From contig NZ_BJDZ01000010.1 in the NCBI RefSeq assembly GCF_005405405.1, forward strand, positions 1-64,000: 64,000 bases of DNA, in the 5' to 3' direction. The translations under genes and the position numbers were made by a program. The DNA is from Lactiplantibacillus plajomi. Its GTDB lineage: Bacteria; Bacillota; Bacilli; Lactobacillales; Lactobacillaceae. Every line of letters begins with the position of its first letter. Position 1 is the first letter of the stretch. The notes under the pieces were generated by a model. The model ran no database searches. It was not told the DNA's origin and was given only the letters and a program-made list of their open reading frames with translations. Of the stretch, positions 1 through 11,189 are shown piece after piece.

Positions 1-134
1 TCCTAAACACGGTCTCGAAGACCAACATACTTAAACCTGAATTACTAAGAATAATGGCGGTGATCGGTTTGTAATACGGACTTGAAGTCCAAAGGGCATG
101 TTCGATCTTTAGCTCCACATATTCCACTGTAATT

Positions 135-172
135 CAAAAAGCTCTGTAAAACCGGTTTGGTTTTACAGAGCT
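135..172 (-). terminator. Intrinsic terminator of pepX
   Basis: A 14-bp perfect inverted repeat (AGCTCTGTAAAACC and its complement, 5-nt loop) is followed on the minus strand by a run of five T. It lies just beyond the pepX stop codon. The rest of 1-134 shows no gene I can support. Confidence 0.85.
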
Positions 173-197
173 AATCTTAGTATGTTTAACGCTTGTG

Positions 198-2642
198 CTA
201 ATTTTGGTCAACCGGCTTAACGGGAACGTGTAACCGGATATCGTTTAAGTTCAACGAGTACTGTAAATTTTGGTTACCACGGACCGTCATCTTCATATCA
301 GTTGCGTAAATAACTAAACCGATTTGGTGACCGGCGAGTAAGTGGTGGAAAATTGGTTGTAAATCAAGTTCAAAGTCGTAAAATTCGTTAGGCTGAACGG
401 CCTCGGCGTGCCACGGATGGTGCCGATTTTGTAAGTTTAAGTGGCCCTTGGTGATCATTTTGAACGGCGTTGCCGGCGCTAACTTAAAGTCTTTTAAGTC
501 GTCCTCGCGCCAGTGATAGCCGAGGTCTAACGCCTTAGACGCAATCATTTGCGGGCTAACCGTTAAGCGCTTGGCCATCCCGAAGTCGACCAGCATAAAG
601 CTGAGCATACCGTGATTCTGGTTAACGGCCACCGACCCCTTGATGTGTGGCCGGCCAACCAACAGCTGGTCGTGCGGTGCCTGCCACGATTTAAAGAGTA
701 ACCGGTGGTCGTACATCGGATCGGACTTATGTTCACTGAACAGGTCGGCTTGCCAAGCATCTAGGTGGTGCCGGTAGTGGTCGAATAACTTATCCGGTAA
801 GTGATCGCTAAAGTGGGCGGCCCGTTGGTCAACGTCGTGGTCGGCGGGGACCAGTTCTTTATACTGCACCTTAAAGTCTAAGGCCTGGTCGGTATCTTGC
901 CACCAGTTATCGTAACCGTGCCAAGTTTGCGCGGCGGTATTATCTTGAACCAGCACGTTTGGCAGTAAGCTTTCCGCGTGGTTGTCAACGTCGTACAGCT
1001 TGTGGCTTAGCCACAGGTTCATCATATCGGTAAAATCGAGCGACTGTAAGTTATTAATGTAGATGTGCTGGCCCTGATGGAGAATTAGCTTTTTAGTAAC
1101 CGGCACGTTTTGCAATTTATCCCATAAGTTAGCAACGTTACGGGGTTTCACGTTCCAGTCGTTTAATCCGTGGACCATCACGATGTCAGCCTTGATTTTA
1201 TCAACGTTCTTCAGGTAGTTCCGTTCATCCCAGAAACGGTTGTAGTTCCCGGTCGTCCGGTCCTGATCCCGCGTCAACTCGGCTAGTTTCTGATCAAAGA
1301 CCGGTTGAATACGGTGGGCGTCGCCAGCCTTTAAACTGCGTGAAAAGACCTCAGCGGCTAAGACGTCGGTGTCTTCACCCTGGAAGGTATCGGGTGCGAC
1401 GACCAGACCGTTGTCACGGTAGTAGTCATACCAACTGGAAATCGCTGCTTCGGAAATAATGGTTTTAAGACCGTCCACACCGGTCGTGGCAGCGGCAGTT
1501 GCCAAGGTGCCGAGGTAGGAACGACCAGTCATGGCGACCGAACCGTTCGTCCACCACGCCTTAATTGCCACGTTCCCATCACGATTAGTAAAGGCGGTCC
1601 GCTTGCCAGTTAGCCATTCGATAATGGCCACGGTCGAAGTTGTTTCGGCAACGTCACCGGTGGTTGCTAGGCCGTCGGAATCGACCGAACCGATGCCGGC
1701 CGCGTAAACCACGGCGAACCCCCGCGCCAAGAAGTAGTCGTTCAACGTGTAGGATTGTTCACGACTAAAGGTTTCTTCGGCGTCCTTCGTCTCGTGTTCA
1801 ACCGGACGCTTGGCAGGGAGTGCTTGCGCCGTTGGCTGGTAAGCCACGTCGTCGTAGGTGTTGTTATCAGGTTCCTTAGCGGTCAACGGGACGTCAACGT
1901 TATGCATCTGGGCATCGCCAGCGTGACCGTTAATACCTTGATTATAGGGACTTGCCGTGTACAGCACCGGCACTTTTAGCCCGCTTGCGGTTTCCTCTGG
2001 TCGTAAAATTTCGACTTTCAGCAAGTCGCGCTGACCATCGTGATCGGTATCCAGCGGTGCTTCCACGTAAACCACGTCGCGAATTAAATGGTTGGTGTTA
2101 AAAACGGCTTGGGACTTACCGTTGAAGAACAGTGGCTTTTGCGCGTTAGGCAAGTCGTAAAACGGCGCGAAGTAGCCGCGGGTCGTCAAAATTTCAATCA
2201 GTGTCTGGCCCTTCTTACCACGCGTATTTAACAACAGGTACCACGCGTAATAGAGTGCTTCACGGTCAAAAGCACTGTCCGCGACCATTGGTAGGTGGAT
2301 ATCGCGCATCGCAAGTAGCGGGTCGGCCAGGTCAAAATCTTCACCCGGTAAAAAGCCGAGTAGTTGTAACCCAACGTTGTAAAACACCTGGTTATTAACG
2401 ACCGTGGCGTTTTCCAACCAAGCAGCCAAGTCGTGTTGACTAGTCGCCATTAAATTTTTAAATTTATGGGTCAGCCCGGCAGCGGTGTTCACTTCCGGAA
2501 AACTCTTTGCTAGTAGTGCCCGGTAAACGGCGGGCACCGTCGTTAACTTGGACACCTCGTCAGTAATGAAATGAATAGTTTTAAGTTCCGCGATGGCCGC
2601 TTCGGAATCGGTCGGCACGATCGCAAATTGATTATTTATCAT
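198..2642 (-). CDS. pepX: X-prolyl dipeptidyl aminopeptidase
   Basis: Serine peptidase of family S15 that releases X-Pro dipeptides from the N terminus of peptides, a cytoplasmic step in using proline-rich milk or plant peptides. The catalytic serine sits in GRSYLGT, with the acid in HGLNDW and the histidine in LHQGQH, in the expected order; the C-terminal third is the beta-rich jelly-roll typical of the family. I choose the ATG at 2642 ([11 protein letters not shown], 814 residues) because it has an AGAGGA ribosome binding site 8 nt upstream. A start 12 codons earlier would overlap a TATAAT -10 box. Stand-alone gene with its own promoter and terminator; length fits lactobacillar PepX. Confidence 0.96.
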   Translation of the reverse strand: MINNQFAIVPTDSEAAIAELKTIHFITDEVSKLTTVPAVYRALLAKSFPEVNTAAGLTHKFKNLMATSQHDLAAWLENATVVNNQVFYNVGLQLLGFLPGEDFDLADPLLAMRDIHLPMVADSAFDREALYYAWYLLLNTRGKKGQTLIEILTTRGYFAPFYDLPNAQKPLFFNGKSQAVFNTNHLIRDVVYVEAPLDTDHDGQRDLLKVEILRPEETASGLKVPVLYTASPYNQGINGHAGDAQMHNVDVPLTAKEPDNNTYDDVAYQPTAQALPAKRPVEHETKDAEETFSREQSYTLNDYFLARGFAVVYAAGIGSVDSDGLATTGDVAETTSTVAIIEWLTGKRTAFTNRDGNVAIKAWWTNGSVAMTGRSYLGTLATAAATTGVDGLKTIISEAAISSWYDYYRDNGLVVAPDTFQGEDTDVLAAEVFSRSLKAGDAHRIQPVFDQKLAELTRDQDRTTGNYNRFWDERNYLKNVDKIKADIVMVHGLNDWNVKPRNVANLWDKLQNVPVTKKLILHQGQHIYINNLQSLDFTDMMNLWLSHKLYDVDNHAESLLPNVLVQDNTAAQTWHGYDNWWQDTDQALDFKVQYKELVPADHDVDQRAAHFSDHLPDKLFDHYRHHLDAWQADLFSEHKSDPMYDHRLLFKSWQAPHDQLLVGRPHIKGSVAVNQNHGMLSFMLVDFGMAKRLTVSPQMIASKALDLGYHWREDDLKDFKLAPATPFKMITKGHLNLQNRHHPWHAEAVQPNEFYDFELDLQPIFHHLLAGHQIGLVIYATDMKMTVRGNQNLQYSLNLNDIRLHVPVKPVDQN

Positions 2643-2676
2643 GGCAAACGTCCTCTGATAGTTTAGTTTAGTTAAC

Positions 2677-2704
2677 ATTATACCGCTAATTAAGCGCTTA
2701 ACAA
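2677..2704 (-). promoter_or_regulatory. pepX promoter
   Basis: Minus-strand TTGTTA (2699-2704) and TATAAT (2677-2682) are separated by 16 bp and lie upstream of the chosen pepX start. This placement rules out the longer reading-frame start at 2678. Confidence 0.65.
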
Positions 2705-2782
2705 CGCTTGGGACTGACAGTTAGTCGAGAATATGGTAATTTGATTATTGAAGTAACTAACTTGATGAACGGAGTGGTCTCC

Positions 2783-3184
2783 ATGCCCGAATTTCCAACG
2801 TTATACCGTACTCAGGCTGTCAACCAAGATGGTATTCAAGGACGCGCGTACGTCCCCGACGGCCTCAGTGTCGAGATTGCCAGCCCGCTTAGCAAAACGG
2901 TTGGGTCCAACCCCGAACAACTCCTAGGGTTAGCCCTCAGCACCTGCCTTAACGCCACCCTCGAAGCGATTGAAAAGGAACACGACTTTCCCCACCAAAG
3001 CCAAGTCGTTACCACCGTCGAAATGGCCCGTGATCGTTTTGGCTACCAATTTCGCCTCGACGCCCAGGTGACCATTCCCGAAGTCGACACGACAACGGCC
3101 GAACGCTGGCTGGCACTTGCTGAACAGCGCTGCCCAGTCGCCAAACTAATCGGCGCTTCAGCTAACGTCCGAATCCACCTTTAG
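2783..3184 (+). CDS. OsmC/Ohr family peroxiredoxin-like protein
   Basis: A 133-residue protein of the OsmC/Ohr superfamily, thiol-dependent enzymes that reduce organic hydroperoxides in the cytoplasm. Both family cysteines are visible: one in the central helix (LALSTCLNATLEA) and one near the C terminus (QRCPVAKLIGA). The ATG at 2783 (MPEFPTLYRTQ) has a GGAG ribosome binding site 8 nt upstream; the frame is open further upstream but without family similarity. Divergently oriented to pepX, apparently monocistronic. Whether it is Ohr-like or OsmC-like in substrate cannot be decided here. Confidence 0.88.
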   Translation: MPEFPTLYRTQAVNQDGIQGRAYVPDGLSVEIASPLSKTVGSNPEQLLGLALSTCLNATLEAIEKEHDFPHQSQVVTTVEMARDRFGYQFRLDAQVTIPEVDTTTAERWLALAEQRCPVAKLIGASANVRIHL

Positions 3185-3512
3185 GTATATTCGTATAATT
3201 ATTATGATTACACGTTATGGCATGTAGTTAAGCGCGGCAATTGTAGGGTAGATATTTAGAGGAAGAAAATTTAATAATATTTTGCACTTACTTCTTACGA
3301 TTATTTAGTGGTCTTAAGGGAATATTGAAGCTTTTATCACAGTAATGGTTAAATAATAGTCAAATCAGTCCCGGAAATAACTGATTTACTTTGAACCAAG
3401 CGTTAAAGCCCAGTATAATGGGTGTTATTGTAGTGTTGATTATGAAAACAAACTGTTTATTAACTGCGTTTTTGAAGAGTTTTGAAAATTTAAAATTATC
3501 AGGTAGGTGTTT
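3185..3512. other. AT-rich intergenic region
   Basis: No gene seen. It holds the promoter of the following glycosyltransferase gene near its right end. Base composition drops here relative to pepX and osmC, marking the left edge of an AT-rich segment. Confidence 0.6.
3391..3419 (+). promoter_or_regulatory. Promoter of glycosyltransferase gene
   Basis: TTGAAC (3391-3396), 17-bp spacer, TATAAT (3414-3419), followed by a roughly 90-nt leader to the start codon at 3513. Confidence 0.75.
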
Positions 3513-6500
3513 ATGTCAATTATGAAGAAAAAACTACTGACGATTGTGGTAACTTGTTACAATATCCAAGATGAGATTGCCGAGTGTTTAGATTCAATCG
3601 TCAGGACTAATTTTCCAAAAGAGCGATTAGATGTGTTACTTATCGATGATTCTTCCACGGATAAGACTGCGGTGATATTAGATAGTTATGTAGCACGTTA
3701 CGACTTTATACGTGTTTTGCATAAGACTAATAATGAAGGTATCAGTGCGGCTCGTAATTCAGGAATTACGAGCCGCACGTGGTGAATATTTGGCTTTTGT
3801 TGACGATGATGACCTTGTGCCAATTAATGCTTATAGCAAGCTTGTGTATTTAGCTGAATCAAATAATTCAGATGTTGTCATGGGCTTTGTTCGCCGGTTT
3901 GATTCATTACGTGATCGGGGTTCATATTTGCATAAATTTGCAATTACAGGTAATTATGTAAATACAAATTTAGACGAGCATCCTGAATTTCTTTATGACA
4001 CAACGGTGTGGAATAAGGTATACCGATTGTCATTTCTACGTGATAATCGAATTTCTTTCATTGATAATATTATTTATGAAGACATTCCTTTTACTGCTTC
4101 CGTTCACTTAACTTCACGTAAAACAACCGTTACTACGGATGTTGTCTATAAATGGCGCTGGCGTGAATCTGGGAATTCTATTACTCAAAATCGGGATGCG
4201 TTGAATAATTACCGTAGTCGGCTGAGTGCTTTAAATACGATTTATCAATACCTACTCGATGCTGGGTATAAAGAAAATTCCGTATTGATGGATGCGCTAC
4301 GCGTGAAAATCCTGAAATTAGACATTCCAATTTACATCGAGAATATAGCGGATGCGACTGAAGAATATATATATAAGTTGCAGGAAATAACCTTTCAGTT
4401 TTTAACCGATTCAAAGTGGCACTTTTTAGAAGAAAAATATTTAAAATTATTGCCATTAAAAACGCAAGTCCAGTATTTGGCTATTATGCAGGGAAACTTT
4501 GAGTTACTAAAAAAATATTCTTATCAGAAGAATTTTGGCCAATTTAAGCGGCAAAATGGACATTATCACTTTATTGCACCTGGTGTACCCCAATCCGTGT
4601 TAAAAAAACTATACTTCAAAGATAACGTTCTGCCTGTTCGTCAAAAGCTTATGACACTGAAATTTAATCGAGAAAATGGTTTGGTGACAGGAAGTGGAAT
4701 GTTCAGAATTGGCACTATTCCTTTAAAGAAAAAAATTAAATCAAACGACAACAGAGACGAAAAGCTAACGGCTACTCTAGTTAATATAGAAAACAAGAAA
4801 AGCATGCCTATTTCCTTTTGGCGTGCACCAACGCCCCTGTATAAGCGGATATTAAAGTCACGCTCTAGTTGGACCAACGCTCGCTACCAATTTCAATTTA
4901 ATATGAAAGAGGCGCTAACTCAGTTGGACAGCGGTGACTGGAAAATTCAGATTAACGATAATTTGGCGGATACGTACTTGGTCACTCACTATTTAGGTGC
5001 GCCCAAAAAGGCTTCGAAACAAAAAATTAACCATCTAGAAGAAAAAAGTTATACTTTAAGAACGAATTATGATCCATCCTGGAATTTAATCTTTTCTGTC
5101 GACAATTTAACGGAAGATTCCAGCCGAAGTCGAGATGAACTGTTTTTAAGTAATCCACGGATTGAAGCGGAAGAACTTATTTTTGATACTAATATGTCGA
5201 ATAATGAAAAGGCACTGATTCAAATAGATCAGTTAGGCAGCATCAATGGCGTTTTAGATTATACAGTGGATAGTCTGACCAAGTGCGTACGCTTTCCTAT
5301 TCGGACTTTAACTAATGAAACGGGCAATGTAACGGATAAAACAATTAATATCTTAGATTACAATATTACAGGTTTTCCAGAGAACTTATTCGGCCACTTC
5401 ATGAAAGTAACAATTTTAGACGCGGAGACTAATAGCCCAGTCCACTATAAGCGTGGTGAGACAAACGTGGTGGCTTCAATGGCAACTCCTGACGCCCGTG
5501 TAGTGGTTAGCTCAACTGGTGTTTCAACGTATTGGGTAACTAAAGATTATCCGGCGGTTAAATTAGCGCTCTCGAAAAGTTCTGTTAATAATGGGTATTT
5601 ACAGATTAATATTAATTTTTCGCCAGCTGAGTTGGAAACGTGGAGTTCCGCATGTTTAAAACGTTCGAAATTAGAATTAATCAGTACGGATAAAAAGCAT
5701 CGGTATATATTCTCATTCGATGAACTTAGTTTTTATCAAATTGACGACCAAAGCGCTTCGTTGAAAATCCCGCTACTAATTGACCAAAAATTACAACTTT
5801 TATCTGGAACCTATGCATTTAGGTTTTATGTTTTTACTTCAGAAACTTGCGATGCGAAGATTTATGTTGGGGAAGCATCGACTGAGTTTACTGCAAAAAA
5901 TCAAATTGCAACTAAGCTTTTCAGTCTAACTACTAGTACCGGAGAAGCAAATGTATATTGGAAAGTGAGTTCAAATAATTATCCAGAAATTCGGATTACA
6001 CAACCGTTCTCGGGCTTCTTTAATCACTCTATAGGACGGCGAGCAGTTAGCTATTCTGTTTTGTACCCGTTAATGCGTTGGTTACCGATGCGAAAAACAA
6101 TGATGTTTGATGCATACTGGGCTTCAAAATTCGATAGTAACGAAAAAGCAATGTATGAATATCTCGATGAACATCATCCCGAAGTTAAAGCTATCTGGGT
6201 GTTTACTAATGATCAGACAGCGATTACTGGAAACGGTGTCGTGGTCAGAAAAAATACGTTAAGGTATTGGTATTACTTAGCAACTTCTAAGTATCTTATC
6301 CAGAATACGAATTTGCCAAATCAGTATTTAAAACGACGCGGTCAAATTGAAGTTGAAACGTTGCACGGGACATTTTTGAAATATATGGGCTTTGATGAAC
6401 CCTATTTCAGGACGGCGTCTGCTAGAATTCAAAATAATTTTGCACGTAGAATTCGCCGTTGGGATTATATGATTGTACCGTCGAAATACATGGCCGAGAC

Positions 6501-8697
6501 GGCAACTAGTGCTTTTGATTATAAGCAGAAACTCATGGAAACCAACTTTCCACGCAATGACGTTTTAATTAAGTATCGTAATAATACTGATTATCAGAAA
6601 CAGTTAAAAGAAAAGTTGAACATTCCAACTGAAAAGAAAGTTGTCCTATACGCACCAACTTATCGTGGAACAGGGGCTTTTGACTTTCAACTGGATGTCG
6701 AACGATTGCGCTCAAGTTTATCTGATGAGTACGTTTTATTAATTAGATTGCATTATTTGGTAGCAAATACCAATAGTTTTAACGCTTATGGGTCGTTTGT
6801 CTACGATATGAGTGATTATCCGGATATTAATGATCTATATCTAGTTAGTGATGTCCTAATTACAGATTATTCATCAGTTATGTTTGATTATGCGTTGCTG
6901 AAGCGACCAATGATTTTTTATGCCTATGATAAGGATTGGTACTTGGATCCTAAAAATAGGGGAGTATATTTAGACTATGAACGTGAAATGCCCGGACCAA
7001 TTTGTACGACAACGGAAGAATTAATAGATTCTTTACGCCGATACTCAGAGCTAGAACAATTATATGCAACTAAGATTGATGCGTTTAATGATAAGTTTAA
7101 TGACTTTGCAACTTCAAAGGGTAATGCTAGTGCGAAAACCATAGAACAAATTCTAGCCACTAAGGGTGCAGATTTAGATCAGGTTCCGGATAAGGGCGTT
7201 ATATGGAAAAAATTCTGGCATTTGTTTATGATAAAAGACTTTCAATCAAGGTTACTGAACTACTTAGGTCGTAAGTTACCTAAACGTAATATTATTATGT
7301 TTGAAAGTTTCTTTGGACATCAATACTCTGATAATCCAAAAGCTATTTATGAATACATTAAAGCACACTATCCAAAGTACAAGCTTTATTGGAATGTTAA
7401 TAAAGAAAATGTTCAATTCTTTAAAGAAAACAATATTCCGTATATTATCCGTTTTGGATATCGTGGTATTTTTAAGCAGGCTCAAGCTAAATACTGGATT
7501 ACAAATGTGCGACGTCCATTCCGTTGGAAAGTGCCCAAGGGAACGACATTATTGCAAACTTGGCATGGTACACCATTAAAAACAATTGGTACGGATGTTA
7601 ACCTGGTGACTATGCCAGGAAACAACGTTGCTAAATACCATCGTCAAATTGTTAAAGATTCCCGACGCTGGGATTATTTACTTGCTCCTAATCAGTATTC
7701 TGCTGATATTATGAGTCGTGCATTTCGTAAAAATGCAAGTCAAATGATGCTAACTGGTTATCCACGTAATGACGTTCTCGTGAATTATACACCGGACTTA
7801 ATTCAGAAAATTAAGGCTGATTTAGGTATCAGAAACTATCAGCATGTTGTGTTATATGCACCTACCTGGCGAGATAATGAATACGTAAAGGATAGCGAAT
7901 TTACTGCTAAGCTTCATTTGGATTTGGATTTATTGCAAAAGAAATTTGGCGAGAATACTGTCTTTTTAATTCGAACCCATTACATGATTGCAAATTCGCT
8001 TGATTTATCAGGGTATGATAGTGTTCTAAACGTAAGTGATTATGCAGACATTAATGAATTATATTTAATTAGTGATGTTCTAATCACTGATTATTCCTCT
8101 GTAATGTTTGATTACGCGGTTTTGAAACGGCCGATGATTTTCTTTACTTACGATTTGGATGACTATGCCAACGAAATTCGTGGTTTTTATTTTGACTTTC
8201 AGGATCAGGTTCCAGGTGACATTGTTAAAACGAATGAAGAGGTAGTTAGCGCTTTAGAAAAAGTTCTTAATGGCAGTTGGTATCCAGATGAAAAATATCA
8301 GCAATTTGTTGAAACTTACTGTCAATGGATGGATGGACATGCAACTGAGCGAGTTGTAGAAGGTTTGTTTAAAACGGATCTTAAGTATCATTATTTTAGT
8401 CCGGAAGAATTGGGGTTATCTGAAACGGGTGAAATTACTGTTGGTGCTTCTATGTGGTCTGAAAATAAAGACTTCAAAAATAGGCACGACGTCTCCTTCG
8501 TTGGTAACTATGACCCTGAACATAATCAACAGCAGACGGCAGATGGTTTTAAAATTGAAAGAATTATGCAATTAGAATCGTTAGGAACCCACGCGTTGCT
8601 TGGTATGAAGTATGCTAAGCTTAGTTCCATAAAAGACCCGTCAGTACCCGCTTTTTGGGTAGCTTTGGATGATTTTAAAGATACTATGACCTGTTAA
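3513..8697 (+). pseudogene. Frameshifted GT2 / double CDP-glycerol phosphotransferase (TagF-like)
   Basis: One very large gene (about 1,727 codons if repaired) interrupted by a +1 frameshift near 3763-3778. The first 91 codons give a GT2 glycosyltransferase N terminus (LLTIVVTCYNIQDEI, DDSSTDKT, ISAARNSGI), then stop at 3783-3785. The next frame resumes with ARGEYLAFVDDDD, the GT2 DxD region, and stays open to 8697. After a long linker come two CDP-glycerol:glycerophosphotransferase domains (about residues 860-1210 and 1255-1615), each with HGT, YAPT(Y/W)R and ITDYSSVMFDYA motifs, then an unassigned tail of about 110 residues. Such proteins build poly(polyol phosphate) wall polymers at the membrane. 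RBS AGGTAGG precedes ATG 3513. AT-rich, probably acquired. Broken as sequenced; a sequencing error is possible. Confidence 0.85.
3745..3778. repeat. Perfect 16-bp inverted repeat at the frameshift
   Basis: GTGCGGCTCGTAATTC (3745-3760), 2-nt spacer AG, then its exact complement (3763-3778). Deleting one C from AGCCGCAC would restore both the reading frame (GIT-S-ARGEYL) and an imperfect palindrome. Confidence 0.95.
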
Positions 8698-8734
8698 ATA
8701 GAATTTAATGTGTTAATCATAGCGTATTTAACTA

Positions 8735-8770
8735 GAGGACCAGTCAGTTTTTTTCAGATTGGTTCTTTTT
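8735..8770 (+). terminator. Probable terminator after glycosyltransferase gene
   Basis: Imperfect hairpin (GACCAGTCAG with CAGATTGGTTC) followed by TTTTT, 40-70 nt after the stop codon. The stem contains wobble pairs. Confidence 0.55.
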
Positions 8771-8873
8771 CTAATATTAAAAAATGTAAAGTTTACATTT
8801 TAGTTGTAGATAGGATTGTAGTTTAATAATATTTTTTAGCAAACTGTTTTAGTTAAATTTTTAAATTTAAATC

Positions 8874-8902
8874 AAAAAGCTGACCATTTTGGCCAGCTTT
8901 TT
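8874..8902 (-). terminator. Terminator of thioredoxin-like gene
   Basis: AAAAAGCTG(A)CC / GG(C)CAGCTTTTT hairpin with a T run on both strands, directly downstream of the minus-strand thioredoxin gene; could work bidirectionally. Confidence 0.8.
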
Positions 8903-8911
8903 CGGTTGAAA

Positions 8912-9232
8912 TTATTTGAGGTGTCGGATCCAGTTCTCGATTTGTGGTTGGGTCTTCAGATCGCCGTTGACGAAGCGGCCACTTTCTTCGCCGTTATGAA
9001 AACCGATGAAGCTGGGGAGACCGCGGACGTTGAGGTCGAGGCAGAGTTGGGTGTTTTCGTCGCGGTCGGCCTTTAAGAATTTATAACCCGGGAAATTATT
9101 TTCAATGGCGGGGAGTTTTGGCCGAATGTATTGGCATTCGCGGCACCAGTCCGCGCCGAAGTAGACAATGTAGTTGCCTTCTTGAATGCGGTCGAAGAAG
9201 GCGTCTTTTGTGAGTTCTGGTAAACGTTCCAT
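8912..9232 (-). CDS. Thioredoxin family protein
   Basis: A 106-residue protein with a single thioredoxin fold. The active site is WCREC (Cys30 and Cys33), a variant of the usual WCGPC, and a cis-proline loop is visible as GLPSF. There is no signal peptide, so it should act in the cytoplasm as a thiol-disulfide reductant or electron donor. It starts 20 bp downstream of the oppA-like gene on the same strand and may be cotranscribed with it. The non-GP dipeptide between the cysteines suggests a specialised partner rather than the main thioredoxin; I cannot name one. Confidence 0.85.
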   Translation of the reverse strand: MERLPELTKDAFFDRIQEGNYIVYFGADWCRECQYIRPKLPAIENNFPGYKFLKADRDENTQLCLDLNVRGLPSFIGFHNGEESGRFVNGDLKTQPQIENWIRHLK

Positions 9233-9252
9233 GATTAAATTCCTCCAATTGA

Positions 9253-10878
9253 TTAGTTAAAATGGGCGCGGGTGTAGTCGGCTTCGCCGGCAACGTGGTA
9301 TTGCACGCCCTTGAGATTGCTATGAACAAGGTGAGTTTCCCGGACGTAGTAGAGTGGGATCAAGCCGGCTTGATTTTGAAGCCGACGTTGCGCTTGCCGT
9401 AGTGATTGCCAATAAACGTTTTGATCATTGGTTTGGTTAGCTTTTTCAAGCAGTTGGTCGAACTGCTTGTCGTTGAAACGACCACTGTTCATGCTATTTT
9501 GTGATTGTACGACGCCGAGGTAGTTGACGGGGTCGGCGAAGTCGGCGAGCCAGTACCACTGGCTCAACGAGAATTTACCGGTGTTCTTTAAGTTTTGCAA
9601 CCCCTTGTCGGGAACGTTGCGGATGCTGACCTGGACGTGGTCAAGGTTTTGCTCGATTTGTTTTTGAACGAATTGGGCGACGTTCTTGGTTACGTCCTGG
9701 TCGTCACCAACTAGGCTTAGTTTGACGGTCCCCGTCAGCTTGGCTTCTTTCAAACCGGCCGCCCAGAGCTGCTGGGCCTTTTTGACGTTAGCCGCCGTGG
9801 AAAAACTGGTTTCTTTACTGAAATCTTTGCCAGTCGTCGGGTCGGTTGCGGTACCCGGGCTAGTAAAGCTGGAGGCCGGCTGAGACCCGTCGGCTAACAC
9901 GTTTTCCGTCAGTTGCTTGCGGTTGATAACTAGCGATAAGGCTTGCCGTAGTTTGGCGTTGGCCAACGGTTGCCCCGACCGCTGGTTGACTTGTAAGTAG
10001 TAGGTCCAAGCCTTATCGACGTGCTTAACGTTTTGATCTTTCTGCAAGCTTTTTGCGGTGACGCCGGAAATGGTGGCATCATCCAACTTGTTATCGCTGA
10101 AGAGGTTATGGGCCGTGTTGGAATCCTTGACGGTCGTGTATTTGATTTGCTTCAAGTGAATAGATTTTTGATTCCAGTAATACTGATTGCGGGCAAGCGT
10201 GTAACTGTCATTGGTCCCAGTCCAGCCGGTGACTTTAAACGGCCCGTTTGACAGGGTGTTCTTAGCGTTGGTACCGTATTTTTGGGGACCGACCTTTTTG
10301 ACGAACGACTCGTTTTGCGGTAAGAAGACCGGTACCGTGACTAACTTGTTAAAGTAGGGCATCGGGTGGTCCAACGTGATTTTAAGCGTTCGCTTACCGG
10401 TTGCATCAATACCTAGTGATTGGTAGGACTTGGTTTCTTTATTGATGGCATCGGCGTTTTTGATGCCACTGAAAATGTACGTGTAAACCGGTTTGTTTGC
10501 CGGGTTCATTGCCCGTTTCCAAGCGTATTCGAAGTCCCGAGCAAGTACCGGCTCGCCGTTACTCCACTTAGCGTTTTTGCGAATGTGGAAAACGTACTCG
10601 GTTCCGTTCTTAGTGGGTTTGACGATTTTAGTCGCCATGGCCGGTTCCGGCTGGTCCTTGGCGTTAAGGCGGTAAAGCCCCTCCGACGTGTTGACGAGCG
10701 TGTTGAATTCCGGCAAGGTAGCTTGGTTGGTGCTATCCAGACTCGTTAGTGCCGACGTTTGCATTAAATTCAGGGTGGTTTTAGCGCCCTTGTCTGCCGG
10801 TGTTGATTGGCCACAACTTGCAAGGAGCGGTAGCGTGACCCCCAGTGTGATTGCGATTCCTAGTACTCCTTTTTTCAT
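9253..10878 (-). CDS. OppA-like peptide-binding lipoprotein
   Basis: Substrate-binding protein of the SBP_bac_5 (DppA/OppA) family, 541 residues. The N terminus is a lipoprotein signal ending LLASC, with Cys22 as the lipidated residue, so the mature protein is anchored outside the membrane and delivers oligopeptides to an ABC permease. Family landmarks are FHIRKNAKWSNGEPVLARDFEYAWKR, LSNGPFKVTGW and LRQALSLVINR. No permease or ATPase gene is adjacent, so it is an orphan binding protein. Expression appears controlled by the T-box leader upstream, which ties peptide uptake to amino acid starvation. Confidence 0.93.
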   Translation of the reverse strand: MKKGVLGIAITLGVTLPLLASCGQSTPADKGAKTTLNLMQTSALTSLDSTNQATLPEFNTLVNTSEGLYRLNAKDQPEPAMATKIVKPTKNGTEYVFHIRKNAKWSNGEPVLARDFEYAWKRAMNPANKPVYTYIFSGIKNADAINKETKSYQSLGIDATGKRTLKITLDHPMPYFNKLVTVPVFLPQNESFVKKVGPQKYGTNAKNTLSNGPFKVTGWTGTNDSYTLARNQYYWNQKSIHLKQIKYTTVKDSNTAHNLFSDNKLDDATISGVTAKSLQKDQNVKHVDKAWTYYLQVNQRSGQPLANAKLRQALSLVINRKQLTENVLADGSQPASSFTSPGTATDPTTGKDFSKETSFSTAANVKKAQQLWAAGLKEAKLTGTVKLSLVGDDQDVTKNVAQFVQKQIEQNLDHVQVSIRNVPDKGLQNLKNTGKFSLSQWYWLADFADPVNYLGVVQSQNSMNSGRFNDKQFDQLLEKANQTNDQNVYWQSLRQAQRRLQNQAGLIPLYYVRETHLVHSNLKGVQYHVAGEADYTRAHFN

Positions 10879-10898
10879 CCAAAAACTCCTCTCTTAAT

Positions 10899-11119
10899 AA
10901 AAAAACTCGTCCTAATGATTAATCATTAAGGACGAGTTTCCCCGCGGTTCCACCTTAAGTTGGCTACCTGACGTAACCCGCTTAGTAGTCGATAACGCGA
11001 CTAACCGTGACTGCAGCTTGCACCGCAACCGTTGCTCCGAGCGCACTTTCGCGTACCTTCTAACCATGCTTACACTATCCATGGTCGCTACTTTAAAAAA
11101 ATACGTTACTCTTCTCATC
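10899..11119 (-). promoter_or_regulatory. T-box riboswitch upstream of oppA-like gene
   Basis: Minus-strand leader with the T-box core GGTGGAACCGCGG (10942-10954) and an upstream AGAAGAGTAA motif typical of the stem I specifier region. The terminator stem AAACTCGTCCT...AGGACGAGTTT (10899-10939) ends in a run of seven T just before the oppA ribosome binding site. T-boxes sense uncharged tRNA and antiterminate. The specifier is not certain: reading the 3' side of the loop as CGAAAGTGCG gives GUG (Val) as my best, weak guess; UGC or AGU are alternatives. Confidence 0.92.
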
Positions 11120-11189
11120 AAAGCTTAATTATTATGGTTATATCTTAATCAAGTGAGGAATAAAAAGCAATTAAGTTGTTTCGGTCGCA

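Noticed and set aside
1-31. Possible C-terminal tail of a plus-strand gene ending TAA near position 33
   Set aside because: Only about ten codons are visible and nothing identifies them.
10912-11121. 69-residue minus-strand frame in the oppA leader
   Set aside because: It lies wholly within the T-box RNA structure.
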